Notes: generated by a model from the letters alone, not told the origin. A DNA stretch of 47,653 nt from Phocaeicola sp. (GCA_020026175.1 JAHHQV010000016.1:1-47653); one strand, 5' to 3'; shown: positions 36,071 to 44,665, numbered from the stretch's first letter. Made by a program: numbers and translations.

Positions 36071-37231
36071 CTATACCAAGAATCCCAACAATATACCGGC
36101 TGCTACTGCCGAACCGATAACTCCGGCCACGTTAGGTCCCATAGCATGCATCAACAAGTAATTTGTAGGGTCGTATTCCAAACCTACAACCTGAGATATA
36201 CGTGCCGAATCGGGTACAGCCGAAACTCCGGCATTACCTATAAGAGGATTAATCTTATTCTCTTTCTTAAGGAACAAATTGAAGAACTTGACAAACAATA
36301 CGCCAGATGCAGTTGCAATAACAAACGACAAGGCACCAAGCATAAAGATGAAAATAGAATCACGAGTCAGAAATTCTGAAGCCTGAGTAGATGCTCCCAC
36401 TGTCAATCCCAGCAAAATAGTAATGGTATCAATCAGCGGTCCGCGGGCAGTTTCAGCCAGACGGCGTGTCACTCCACTTTCTTTAAGCAAGTTACCGAAA
36501 AACAACATTCCCAACAATGGAAGTCCGGAAGGAACAAGAAAACAAGTAAGCAACAACCCTACTATAGGGAACATCACCTTTTCGGTATGCGATACAGCAC
36601 GAGGTGCCTTCATCTTTATAGTACGCTCACTCTTAGTAGTAAGCAGACGCATGATAGGTGGCTGTATTACAGGCACAAGAGCCATATACGAATAGGCAGA
36701 CACAGCTATTGCACCCATCAAGTTAGGAGCAAGTTTCGACGACAAGAAGATAGCAGTAGGACCGTCTGCACCACCAATGATACCAATGGCAGCTGCCTGC
36801 ATAGGGTCAAAACCAAATTCCAAAGCCAACATATAAGCCCCGAATATACCGAACTGTGCAGCTGCACCGATAAGCATCAGTTTAGGATTTGAAATCAAGG
36901 CAGAGAAATCGGTCATGGCACCAATGCCTAAGAAAATAAGAGGAGGATACCACCCCGAAGTAACACCTTGATATAAGATATTAAGCACCGAACCTTCTTC
37001 ATAAAGGCCTACCTTAAGTCCTGCCTCCATATTAAAAGGAATATTACCTATAAGGATACCAAAGCCGATAGGAATAAGCAACATAGGCTCAAATTCCTTC
37101 GCTACAGCCAGATAAATGAAGAATATACCAATAAATATCATTATCAAATGCTGTGGAGTAGCATTATAGAAACCGGTATATGTCCAGAAATCGACCAAGT
37201 TATTCTGTAAAAAACTAACAAATTCTCCCAT
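36071..37231 (-). CDS. mmdB: Na+-translocating decarboxylase beta subunit (OadB/MmdB)
   Basis: A 386-residue integral membrane protein with about 9-10 hydrophobic segments. It decarboxylates carboxybiotin and pumps Na+ outward. The family-defining segment 'GIIGGADGPTAIFLSSKLAP' is at about 150-169 and carries Asp156, the counterpart of the Na+-binding Asp of oxaloacetate decarboxylase. It is the last gene of the operon, 1 bp after the biotin carrier. The alpha subunit in the operon is methylmalonyl-CoA type, so this is best called the methylmalonyl-CoA decarboxylase beta subunit. OadB, GcdB and MmdB cannot be separated by this subunit alone. Confidence 0.94.
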   Translation of the reverse strand: MGEFVSFLQNNLVDFWTYTGFYNATPQHLIMIFIGIFFIYLAVAKEFEPMLLIPIGFGILIGNIPFNMEAGLKVGLYEEGSVLNILYQGVTSGWYPPLIFLGIGAMTDFSALISNPKLMLIGAAAQFGIFGAYMLALEFGFDPMQAAAIGIIGGADGPTAIFLSSKLAPNLMGAIAVSAYSYMALVPVIQPPIMRLLTTKSERTIKMKAPRAVSHTEKVMFPIVGLLLTCFLVPSGLPLLGMLFFGNLLKESGVTRRLAETARGPLIDTITILLGLTVGASTQASEFLTRDSIFIFMLGALSFVIATASGVLFVKFFNLFLKKENKINPLIGNAGVSAVPDSARISQVVGLEYDPTNYLLMHAMGPNVAGVIGSAVAAGILLGFLV

Positions 37232-37232
37232 A

Positions 37233-37661
37233 CTATTCTACTATTATAAGGTCTGTACCTTCAAGTATTGATTCTCCTTTGCTGACTTTTATAGCAGCCA
37301 CCTTACCGTCATGGTCAGACTTGATGTCATTTTCCATTTTCATAGCTTCCAGCACTATCAAAGTCTGTCCTCTCTTCACCATATCACCTTCCTTCACCTT
37401 TATATCAAGAATTACTCCAGGAAGAGGAGATTTGATACTTCCCTTAGATGATGCAGGTGCAGGGCGTGTCACTGTAGCCGTAGGAGCAGCCGGAGTAGTA
37501 GATGCAGTACGTACCACCGGTTTAATTACAGGTTTTGCCGATTTTTCAAGTTCTACAGAATATGAAGTACCATTCACTTCAACCTGTACTTTACTATCTT
37601 CGATATCTCCTACAGTAACTTTATATAAATTACCATTGATTTTATATTTATATTCTTTCAT
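37233..37661 (-). CDS. mmdC: biotin carrier (gamma) subunit of methylmalonyl-CoA decarboxylase
   Basis: A 142-residue protein. An N-terminal beta-rich piece (1-45) leads to an Ala/Pro/Thr-rich flexible linker (about 48-72) and a biotinyl domain (75-142) with EAMKMEN and biotin-accepting Lys108. The linker is the typical swinging arm that lets biotin move from the cytoplasmic carboxyltransferase to the membrane beta subunit. The gaps to its neighbours are 1 bp (to mmdB) and 20 bp (to the OadG-like gene). The carrier of the other carboxylase at 4011-4526 lacks the Ala/Pro linker. Confidence 0.93.
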   Translation of the reverse strand: MKEYKYKINGNLYKVTVGDIEDSKVQVEVNGTSYSVELEKSAKPVIKPVVRTASTTPAAPTATVTRPAPASSKGSIKSPLPGVILDIKVKEGDMVKRGQTLIVLEAMKMENDIKSDHDGKVAAIKVSKGESILEGTDLIIVE

Positions 37662-37681
37662 ACAATTTTCCGATTAATAGA

Positions 37682-38614
37682 TTATTTCTTGTTAGGGATT
37701 TCACGTAATGTATAAATCTTCGAACTCCAAGGAGAGTAGCTGCGTTTCACTCTGCTGATGGTAAGAATAGTTTCTTCCACATCGTGATCAGCCCCTTGAG
37801 CTTCATGCAGAGCCATAGAAATGGCAGCAATAACTTCACCCGGAGCCTCTCCCAACTTCATATCTTTTGCCTCCTGTTTGTCGGTCACATTCTGAGCCTT
37901 CATGGCATTACGCTTGCGCAATGATATGGCAACTTTGCCAATGAATCTGAAAAACAGATACAGCAATAACAATCCCGAGAACACAACTGCCATAGCCGAA
38001 ATAGCCATACCCACTCCTATGGGGTCATGCTGTTCAAACTTATCCATTTTAGGATTGCTCTCTATAGTCTTATTGTTAGTGCTTGGAGTAACATATTTGT
38101 CGGCACTGTCATCCTTCACCTCCCATTTGTCAGAAGCATCACCCACACGGGCATACGACTGATTCGACTTCAGCGAAGCAGAAGGAACAACAATCTGGTC
38201 CAACAGTTTCTTTCCCGAATCATACAGACCAATCCAGTTGTCACCTGTTTTGCTCAACACAAAGTTTGTATGAAAAGTACCACGTCGAGGAGCTCCGTCA
38301 GCCCAAAACAACGTATGCTGACGAGGTTTCAACAAAGTAAGGACATCCCCTTTCGGAATAAAATAAGTAGCAGTATCTCCCACACACGAACTTACTTTGA
38401 GATAACATCCAGCCAAGTCTGTACTGCTATATGATTTATTGAATATTTCAATCCAACCGCTATGCACACCATAATCATCCTGAAAGTTGTTGTTATTATC
38501 CACAAGCACCTCATTGATGACAAGTTTGTTGTTAGACTTCTGTTCCTTACAAGAAGAAAAGCCCACCATCAGCAGCAATGACAGAAATATTCCTATATTA
38601 AGTTTTCTCATCAT
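37682..38614 (-). CDS. OadG-like delta subunit fused to an extracytoplasmic lamin-tail domain
   Basis: A 310-residue protein with unusual layout. It begins with a lipoprotein signal (lipobox GFSSC, Cys22). Residues about 30-145 look like a lamin-tail (LTD) beta-sandwich: 'VINEVLVDN', 'SGWIEIFN.S....DLAGCYL', 'FWADG', 'LSKTGDNWIGLYD'. A transmembrane helix follows at about 199-226. The cytoplasmic C-terminus 'RSYSPWSSKIYTLR' is like the C-termini of OadG/MmdD subunits. The helix would tether the carboxyltransferase to the OadB pump as OadG does. The lamin-tail part would face the periplasm; its role is unknown. A second ATG one codon in is possible. Position in the operon (21 bp after mmdA, 20 bp before mmdC) supports the subunit role. 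Confidence 0.8.
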   Translation of the reverse strand: MMRKLNIGIFLSLLLMVGFSSCKEQKSNNKLVINEVLVDNNNNFQDDYGVHSGWIEIFNKSYSSTDLAGCYLKVSSCVGDTATYFIPKGDVLTLLKPRQHTLFWADGAPRRGTFHTNFVLSKTGDNWIGLYDSGKKLLDQIVVPSASLKSNQSYARVGDASDKWEVKDDSADKYVTPSTNNKTIESNPKMDKFEQHDPIGVGMAISAMAVVFSGLLLLYLFFRFIGKVAISLRKRNAMKAQNVTDKQEAKDMKLGEAPGEVIAAISMALHEAQGADHDVEETILTISRVKRSYSPWSSKIYTLREIPNKK

Positions 38615-38635
38615 AAAAATAATTTTTAAGTTTTA

Positions 38636-40189
38636 TTACAAAGGAATATTTCCATGTTTCTTTGACGGATTTGTCAATTTCTTGGTCTGCAATTGCTGCA
38701 AAGCACGAATAACGCGGAAACGGGTATTTCTCGGCTCTATAACATCATCTATATAACCATACTTGGCAGCATTGTAAGGATTTGCAAACAATTTAGTATA
38801 CTCTGCTTCCTTTTCGGCCATAAATGCCTTAGGATCTTCAGCAGCCTTGGCTTCCTTGGCATACAACACCTCTACAGCACCTGCACCACCCATAACTGCA
38901 ATTTCGGCAGTAGGCCATGCATAATTCATATCTCCGCGCAGCTGTTTACAGCTCATCACTATATGCGAACCTCCATACGATTTACGCAATGTAATTGTAA
39001 CTTTAGGAACTGTAGCCTCACCATAAGCATAAAGAAGTTTTGCACCATGAAGAATAACCGCATTATACTCCTGCCCTGTACCAGGCAAGAAACCGGGAAC
39101 ATCCACAAGCGATACAATAGGAATATTGAACGCATCACAGAAACGAACAAAACGCGCTCCCTTACGAGAAGCATTACAATCAAGCACTCCAGCAAGGAAT
39201 TTAGGCTGGTTTGCCACAATACCTACCGACTGTCCGTTGAAACGTGCAAAGCCCACTATTATATTCTTGGCAAAATCTTTCTGAACTTCAAGGAACTCAC
39301 TGTTATCTACTATAGCACCTATCACCTCATACATGTCGTAAGCCTTGTTCGGACTATCAGGAATAATCTCATTCAAAGAATCTTCAAGACGGTCTATAGG
39401 ATCAGTACAATCAACGTATGGAGCCTCTTCTAGATTGTTTTGAGGTATATATCCCAAAAGTTTACGTATCAGTGCAAGTCCATCTTCTTCTGTAGAAGCT
39501 GTGAAATGAGTAACACCAGAACGTGTAGAATGTACGCTGGCACCACCAAGTTCCTCCTGCGAGACATCCTCTCCGGTAACTGTTTTCACCACTTTAGGAC
39601 CTGTAAGGAACATATACGACGTACCCTCCATCATAAGAGTGAAGTCTGTAAGTGCAGGCGAATAGACTGCACCACCGGCACACGGGCCGAAAATGCCCGA
39701 AATCTGAGGTATGACACCCGAAGCAAGAATATTGCGCTGGAAAATTTCAGCATAACCCGCAAGAGCATTTATACCTTCCTGAATACGTGCTCCTCCCGAA
39801 TCATTCAGTCCGATACATGGAGCCCCCATCTTCATGGCCATATCCATCACCTTACAGATTTTTTGCGACATGGTTTCAGACAAAGAACCTGCAGAAACAG
39901 TAAAATCTTGTGCAAATATATATACAAGGCGACCTTCTATAGTACCGTAACCAGTAACTACACCATCACCAAGATAATGTTTCTTTTCCATTCCGAAGTT
40001 AGTGCAGCGATGCTCCACAAACATATCCATTTCTTCAAAACTTCCTTCATCCAGCAACATTGCTATGCGTTCGCGTGCTGTATACTTACCTTTTGCATGT
40101 TGCTTCTCAATAGCTTTTTCACCACCGCCCAAACGAGCCTGTGTACGAAGTTCAATAAGCTCTTTTACTTTTTCAAGTTGATTGCTCAT
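38636..40189 (-). CDS. mmdA: methylmalonyl-CoA decarboxylase alpha subunit (carboxyltransferase)
   Basis: A 517-residue carboxyltransferase with the same two-lobed layout as the paralogue at 2476-4008: 'HAKGKYTARERIAMLLDEGSF', 'LNDSGGARIQEGI', 'FGPCAGGAVYSPAL', 'DVPGFLPGTGQEY' and the HGNIPL tail. It moves CO2 from (S)-methylmalonyl-CoA to biotin, giving propionyl-CoA. The assignment as decarboxylase rests on the operon: OadG-like, biotin carrier and OadB-type pump downstream, epimerase upstream, and no biotin carboxylase. This is the succinate-to-propionate branch of Bacteroidales fermentation. Confidence 0.95.
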   Translation of the reverse strand: MSNQLEKVKELIELRTQARLGGGEKAIEKQHAKGKYTARERIAMLLDEGSFEEMDMFVEHRCTNFGMEKKHYLGDGVVTGYGTIEGRLVYIFAQDFTVSAGSLSETMSQKICKVMDMAMKMGAPCIGLNDSGGARIQEGINALAGYAEIFQRNILASGVIPQISGIFGPCAGGAVYSPALTDFTLMMEGTSYMFLTGPKVVKTVTGEDVSQEELGGASVHSTRSGVTHFTASTEEDGLALIRKLLGYIPQNNLEEAPYVDCTDPIDRLEDSLNEIIPDSPNKAYDMYEVIGAIVDNSEFLEVQKDFAKNIIVGFARFNGQSVGIVANQPKFLAGVLDCNASRKGARFVRFCDAFNIPIVSLVDVPGFLPGTGQEYNAVILHGAKLLYAYGEATVPKVTITLRKSYGGSHIVMSCKQLRGDMNYAWPTAEIAVMGGAGAVEVLYAKEAKAAEDPKAFMAEKEAEYTKLFANPYNAAKYGYIDDVIEPRNTRFRVIRALQQLQTKKLTNPSKKHGNIPL

Positions 40190-40255
40190 AATTAGCGTGT
40201 TTATTAATGGTTAATTAGATAAAATAATCAACTGATTTTTAATAGAAAAAAAAAC

Positions 40256-40307
40256 AAGGTGAAAGATTTGTTTTATAAAGTATTCCATAAAACAAATCTT
40301 CCGCCTT
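40256..40307 (-). terminator. terminator between methylmalonyl-CoA epimerase and mmdA
   Basis: A 21-nt arm at 40256-40276 pairs with 40287-40307 (core AAGATTTGTTTTAT/ATAAAACAAATCTT, with mismatches towards the base). On the minus strand it is followed by TTGTTTTTTTTTC, a strong T-run. It should stop or attenuate transcription coming from the epimerase gene before mmdA. Confidence 0.8.
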
Positions 40308-40351
40308 CCTCACTACTATAAAAAATCAACCGACGTCATTCTTATAATAAT

Positions 40352-40756
40352 TTATTTTTCACAAAGTTCTGTCAAAACTCCCATTGTTGACTTAGGATGC
40401 AAGAAAGCTATATTCAAGCTTTCAGCCCCTTTGCGAGGTGCCTTGTCTATCAGACGAATCTCCTTACCTTCAGCCTCAGCCAAAGCATTTGCAACCCCAT
40501 CCTCTACAGCAAAAGCTACATGATGGACTCCCATTCCTCTATTTTCTATAAATTTTGCGATTGTACTTTCGGGACCTGTAGGTTCAAGAAGTTCTATTTT
40601 TGTCTCTCCACACTTCAAGAAAGCAGTACGAACCTTCTGATCCTCTACTGTTTCGATATTATAACATTTCAATCCTAATACATTTTCATAATAAGGCAAA
40701 GCTTCTTCTATACTCTTTACCGCTATACCCAGATGTTCGATATGAGAAATTTTCAT
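40352..40756 (-). CDS. mce: methylmalonyl-CoA epimerase
   Basis: A 134-residue vicinal-oxygen-chelate (glyoxalase-fold) protein that converts (R)-methylmalonyl-CoA from the mutase to the (S) form used by the decarboxylase. Two beta-alpha-beta-beta-beta modules are visible. The first starts 'ISHIEHLGIAVKSIEEALPYYENVLG' (pattern; His8 is a metal ligand), and the second has 'RGMGVHHVAFAVED' with a metal His. 'KIELLEPTG' supplies a likely Glu. Length is typical. It precedes mmdA by 162 bp, with a terminator-like hairpin between. The methylmalonyl-CoA mutase genes are not in the window. Confidence 0.93.
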   Translation of the reverse strand: MKISHIEHLGIAVKSIEEALPYYENVLGLKCYNIETVEDQKVRTAFLKCGETKIELLEPTGPESTIAKFIENRGMGVHHVAFAVEDGVANALAEAEGKEIRLIDKAPRKGAESLNIAFLHPKSTMGVLTELCEK

Positions 40757-40942
40757 AATAAATAATACAATTTTAATTTTAACTAAAGTTTTCCTTAGAG
40801 CTTTTACTAAAAGCTTCTTTTACAAAGAAAAGAAATTTGCGCGGAAATAAGAAACTTTTTCGGAAATTTATTATTCATTTTTCCTATTTATTCACAGATA
40901 TACATCTGTTTTGAAATCTGCAGTTTACAAATCCACCAATTT

Positions 40943-41911
40943 CTACAGATATATTTTAGTCAAAATACGATTAATCCATTTCCATTTTGTAAGATACCAC
41001 CTACGGCTTGCCTCCTGTTTTCCTCCGAATTTCAATATAAAATTTCTGTAACTATGCTTTTTCAGCGGAAATCCTGCATCCATAAATTCAAAAAGACCAT
41101 ATCCATTTTCTTTAGAATAAGCAATTGCTGCCCATACCGCCATCACTCCGGGATACAAAGACGAATACGTCTTCCTCATTCCACCCGAAAAGAGCAGATA
41201 GGCTGTACCGTCTGAAAACAGACAACATGCTCCTCCAATAATTTTTCCACGGTATGACACCTTGAATATTTTACCAGTACTTTTACATTCATTTTGTCCA
41301 GACTCGAACAAAGAATAAAAGAATTTTATATCAGGAAGAAATTTTGACACCTTTGAGTGATAATAATTCTTCAACATTCTGAAAAGTTCATCCAATTCAT
41401 CTATAGATTCTACCACACCTGTTTCCACTCCCTTCTTTATCCCTGCATTTATCTGTCTCCTGCGCGATGGCTCCATCCATTTATTCAAAGATTCTCCATG
41501 AATGGAATTAATAACCCTCAGCCTACGCATTGGGAAATACCCGTTCTTACGGAAATAACGGTATCCAAACAAAGACTCGCTAAGGTTTCTGAACTCTATA
41601 TATGAAAACCTTTCTTTATTTCTGCCAGTAAAGTAAGTAAGCATCTCATTGAATATCATCTCACGACTAATATCCTTTACGAAATAATCTCCACAGTCGT
41701 ACACTATGCATTTATCGGCAAACCACCCTTTTCTTATAACAAACAATATTTTCCCTATAGGTCTATCATGTTCAAAAGCTACAAGCATAAACGGAGAATA
41801 TCTTGGAGTTTGTTCAAGTATCCTAAACAAATCCACCGAATGAAAAACATTCCTGTTTGGCATGTCAGGAATATCTTTCGAGTTTTCATATGTTACAAGA
41901 CGTATAGACAT
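40943..41911 (-). CDS. FemAB/GNAT-like acyltransferase
   Basis: A 322-residue soluble protein with the double-GNAT look of FemAB-like and Acetyltransf_6 proteins. The first half has 'FMLVAFEHDRPIGKILFVIRKG' and the second 'FKVSYRGKIIGGACCLFSDGTAYLLFSGG' followed by 'GVMAVWAAIAYSKENGYGLFEFMDAG' (patterns only), the usual strand-loop-helix of acyl-CoA or aminoacyl-tRNA transferases. 'EPSRRRQINAGIKKGVETGV' in the middle is typical of the FemAB family. Such proteins modify peptidoglycan, polysaccharide or lipid precursors. The substrate is unknown. It has a TATTTTTG -7 element directly before the start, giving an almost leaderless message. Confidence 0.82.
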   Translation of the reverse strand: MSIRLVTYENSKDIPDMPNRNVFHSVDLFRILEQTPRYSPFMLVAFEHDRPIGKILFVIRKGWFADKCIVYDCGDYFVKDISREMIFNEMLTYFTGRNKERFSYIEFRNLSESLFGYRYFRKNGYFPMRRLRVINSIHGESLNKWMEPSRRRQINAGIKKGVETGVVESIDELDELFRMLKNYYHSKVSKFLPDIKFFYSLFESGQNECKSTGKIFKVSYRGKIIGGACCLFSDGTAYLLFSGGMRKTYSSLYPGVMAVWAAIAYSKENGYGLFEFMDAGFPLKKHSYRNFILKFGGKQEASRRWYLTKWKWINRILTKIYL

Positions 41912-41916
41912 ATATG

Positions 41917-41924
41917 CAAAAATA
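41917..41924 (-). promoter_or_regulatory. -7 promoter element very close to the FemAB/GNAT-like gene start
   Basis: TATTTTTG on the minus strand ends only 5 bp before the ATG at 41911. If used, transcription would begin at or just inside the start codon, so either the message is leaderless or a downstream ATG is used. Confidence 0.35.
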
Positions 41925-41991
41925 AGAAATTTTGCTTGAATGACATCAGTTTGTTACCATATTCATAAATAGAAACAATCTTTTTTCAAGA

Positions 41992-42243
41992 TCAGTAATA
42001 TGCTATTTGTAAAACAGGATTGTCGTACATCTTAAACCTTTGATATTTTTCATTTATTTCCCCGGAAAAGTCATTTTCAACATCAATACTACCTATAGCC
42101 ACACCAGAATCAATCCATGATGGCCAAAATGAAGCACCATTATCTATATCATTAGTTATACCCTTTAAATCACGTCCTCTCGAAACAGTATAAAAAGTCT
42201 TTGAATCGAAATTGTATAAAACACGATTATGCACCTTATTCCT
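41992..42243 (-). pseudogene. 3' fragment of a 6-bladed beta-propeller lipoprotein gene
   Basis: About 80 C-terminal residues remain. 'RVLYNFDSKTFYTVSRG', 'ITNDIDNGASFWPSWIDSG' and 'FKMYDNPVLQIAYY' match the last blade of 6-bladed beta-propeller proteins of the kind encoded intact at 45472-46542. There is no signal peptide or start: the open frame runs straight out of the propeller into the end of the IS1380 remnant at 42245. The 5' two-thirds of the gene are missing and are not found on the other side of the IS remnant. It is therefore a truncated pseudogene, with the insertion as the probable cause. Confidence 0.75.
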
Positions 42244-42244
42244 T

Positions 42245-42727
42245 AATTCCGCAACACTTTTTTTTATAAAATAAAATTAAAGTACTGAGTGATAATATAT
42301 TACCCAGTACTTTGTCATGTCAGAAGATTCACTTAACTTAGTGTTGCAAAATAAAAGCTCATAAATCTTCATCTGATATGGCTAAAGTACAAATAAAATC
42401 GGAGAAATTTACCACTTGGGGCGGAATATTTTCAATCATGGAGCAATTTGATGCTCTGTTATCCAATGTAAATTAAAACATCCAGAGAGTACAGACTAAA
42501 CATATATACCGTTAATCCTGCTTATGCAAGAGTCTTTAATACAAGTGACTGATTCCTTACTCTTATGGGTTGTATGGCATATTACCTCAAGTCGCTTTAT
42601 GGGGTAAGGGGAAGATATGCTTAAAAAAGATCAAACAGACTCTCATGTTATATATGGAACATTGAGATTGGACTTTTTTACAAAAGATCCATTTATAACA
42701 CGAGAGTCGAGATAATTTGCGGGAATT
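42245..42727 (+). mobile_element. internally deleted IS1380-family element (copy A)
   Basis: The left end (AATTCCGCAAC...) and about 235 bp after it match copy B at 43832 closely, including the start of the transposase. A 32-residue stub remains at 42378-42476, starting MAKVQIKSEK and ending in a stop where copy B continues. The right end (TTGCGGGAATT at 42717-42727) is the inverted repeat of the left end with one extra base. The middle of the element is missing. Between 42480 and 42715 I see no gene. The element lies in the same orientation as copy B. Confidence 0.75.
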
Positions 42728-42736
42728 AAGTATACC

Positions 42737-43801
42737 TTATACCTTCAGAAAGATACTATTCTTATACATATAATTAAGTATGAAAAACAATATCAAAAAA
42801 TTCACAAATGTAAGCCACCCTACATAATATTCTCCCATATACTGTGCCAACCCATAACATACAGAGTGTGCCACACATCGAAAATTAATTGTTTCTCCTA
42901 TCAAATATGCAGCAATAGAGTTCATTCCATAAATTTTGAGCCAGTCAAGCCCTCTATGATATCCTTTATAGTCTATCAAATAATAAAATATTGCCATAAG
43001 CAAAAAACAAAGTCCCGAAGAAAAAAGAGTCATGCTGCAAGTCCATATCCTTTTAATAATAGGCATCTGAAAACTCCATGCTAAACCTATCAATACTAAA
43101 GCAATTCCTATAGTAAACAAACGAATAACTACCTTTTTACGATTGTCCATATCTTTTCTTATTACATGACCGGCAAAACATCCCGTCATCACCGTAACTC
43201 CAAAAGTAAGGCTGCTCCATATCCACGTATAAGAATCGTCTCCTCTAAACCTACCCAATATCATTGAATCTACTTTATAGGCAAAATTTCCTTCTACTGA
43301 AAAATCTCCCATAAAAGTCATAGGTATCCAATAAACTAACAACAAAAGAACAACTGCTACCAACTGATTCCTGACAGAGCAATGCAAATAAAACATGGCT
43401 GCTATAAGATATCCGCTTGCGATTGCCTGTAATGTATTATTATAAAGAAAAATCCGATTCAAATCCAACCCCAACAAATTACCTTGTACTATCATCCCAA
43501 ACAAGAAAAGTAAAAGAAAACGCTTAACTATTTTCCTATATACAGGACGCTTGTCATCAATAGTTTTATACTTAGACAACGAAAAAGGCATAGAAATTCC
43601 CGCCATAAACAAGAACAAGGGCATCACCAAATCCCAAAACCGAAATCCAATCCATGATTCATGGTCAAACTGATAAAGTAAAGCATTATCATACTTCCAT
43701 CCCAAAGTAGTAATTAATACAGGCTGGAAGAATACAAGCAAGAATAAATCAAAACCTCTCAATATATCCAAAGAGGCCAAACGGGAAGATTCTTTTTTCA
43801 T
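42737..43801 (-). CDS. DUF5009 / HGSNAT-like membrane acyltransferase
   Basis: A 354-residue protein with about ten transmembrane helices. The N-terminus 'RLASLDILRGFDLFLLVFFQP' and 'FWDLVMPLFLFMAGISMPFS' are hallmarks of the family related to heparan-alpha-glucosaminide N-acetyltransferase (COG4299, DUF5009). Such enzymes are thought to transfer acetyl groups from cytoplasmic acetyl-CoA to sugars outside. It is intact. It is flanked on both sides by IS1380 remnants in direct orientation. Its -7 promoter element (TATCTTTG, 43823 to 43816) begins 9 bp from the edge of copy B, so everything upstream of that is IS-derived. Confidence 0.88.
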   Translation of the reverse strand: MKKESSRLASLDILRGFDLFLLVFFQPVLITTLGWKYDNALLYQFDHESWIGFRFWDLVMPLFLFMAGISMPFSLSKYKTIDDKRPVYRKIVKRFLLLFLFGMIVQGNLLGLDLNRIFLYNNTLQAIASGYLIAAMFYLHCSVRNQLVAVVLLLLVYWIPMTFMGDFSVEGNFAYKVDSMILGRFRGDDSYTWIWSSLTFGVTVMTGCFAGHVIRKDMDNRKKVVIRLFTIGIALVLIGLAWSFQMPIIKRIWTCSMTLFSSGLCFLLMAIFYYLIDYKGYHRGLDWLKIYGMNSIAAYLIGETINFRCVAHSVCYGLAQYMGEYYVGWLTFVNFLILFFILNYMYKNSIFLKV

Positions 43802-43815
43802 AAAAACAATATTAA

Positions 43816-43823
43816 CAAAGATA
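43816..43823 (-). promoter_or_regulatory. -7 promoter element of the DUF5009 gene
   Basis: TATCTTTG on the minus strand, a perfect TAnnTTTG match, 14 bp before the start codon. The corresponding -33 region falls inside the left end of IS copy B. Confidence 0.55.
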
Positions 43824-43831
43824 TTTATCTA

Positions 43832-44660
43832 AATTCCGCAACTCTTTTTTTATAAAATAAATTTAAAGTACTGAGTGATAGCACATTATCCAGTACTTTG
43901 TCATGTCAGAAGATTCACTTAACTTAGTGTTGCAAAAAAAATCTTCATCTGACATGGCTAAAGTACAAATAAAATCGGAGAAAATCACCCCTTTTGGCGG
44001 AATATTTTCAATCATGGAGCAATTTGATGCTCTTTTATCCAATGTGATTAATTCAACCTTAGGAAAACGTTGCCAATCCTTTGGCTACAGCTATAGTGAA
44101 TTCTCGAGCCAGCGAAAGCAGAACATCAAGTTTACTTGAAAGATTTGCTGAGTGCAGACGAGATTATGCAAATACTCCATACCTTAATGTGAATGTTCTT
44201 CTGTGGAGGTTCGTGCATTGAAGATGTCTCCACACATCTTATGATACCTCTTTCCTCTCACCCAAGAATCAGGACATGCAGTGCCGATACGATTCTACGT
44301 GCCATAAAGGAATTGACTACCTCAAACATAACCTATACGTCTCCTGTCTCAAGGAAATCATACGACTCCAATGCAGCCGATAAAATGAATGAGCTTCTGT
44401 TAAAGTCTCTTATATCTACCGGAGAGTTACGCAAGGGACAAAGGTATGATTTGGATTTTGACCATCAGTTTATTCAGACCAAAAAATACGATGCCAAACG
44501 GACATATAAGAAGTTTACGGGGTATAGTCTGGAAATAGCTGTCATCGGTGACCATATTGTCGGCATTGAGAATCGTGACGGAAATGCGAATGTACGTTTC
44601 TGTCAGCAGCATACACTTGAAAGAATCTTTGATGAAATGAATAACGGGTTTTCGGTTGGG
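43832..44660 (+). mobile_element. truncated IS1380-family element (copy B)
   Basis: Begins with the same end sequence as copy A (AATTCCGCAAC) and a shared ~130-bp leader. The leader includes an imperfect inverted repeat, AGTACTGAGTGATA...CCAGTACT. The transposase reading follows from 43954. The element is cut off on the right, where the sequence passes into an antisense signal-peptidase fragment somewhere between about 44640 and 44700; no right-hand inverted repeat is seen there. Confidence 0.8.
43954..44650 (+). pseudogene. IS1380-family transposase, frameshifted and truncated
   Basis: The start 'MAKVQIKSEKITPFGGIFSI' is typical of Bacteroides IS1380-type transposases. The frame breaks at 44139 and resumes in another frame from about 44193: 'FFCGGSCIEDVSTHLM', 'RTCSADTILRAIKELTT', then the DDE-type acidic motif 'YDLDFDHQF' and 'GIENRDGNANVRFCQQHTLERIF'. 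The region 44110-44190 holds extra sequence and an in-frame TGA just before FFCGGSC. After about 44650 similarity ends and the C-terminal half of the enzyme, with later catalytic residues, is missing. It cannot be active. Confidence 0.8.
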
Positions 44661-44665
44661 AACGT

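Noticed and set aside
42245..44660. Functional composite transposon carrying the DUF5009 gene
   Set aside because: Neither copy has an intact transposase, and copy B lacks its right end, so it cannot move on its own. A past composite element remains possible.
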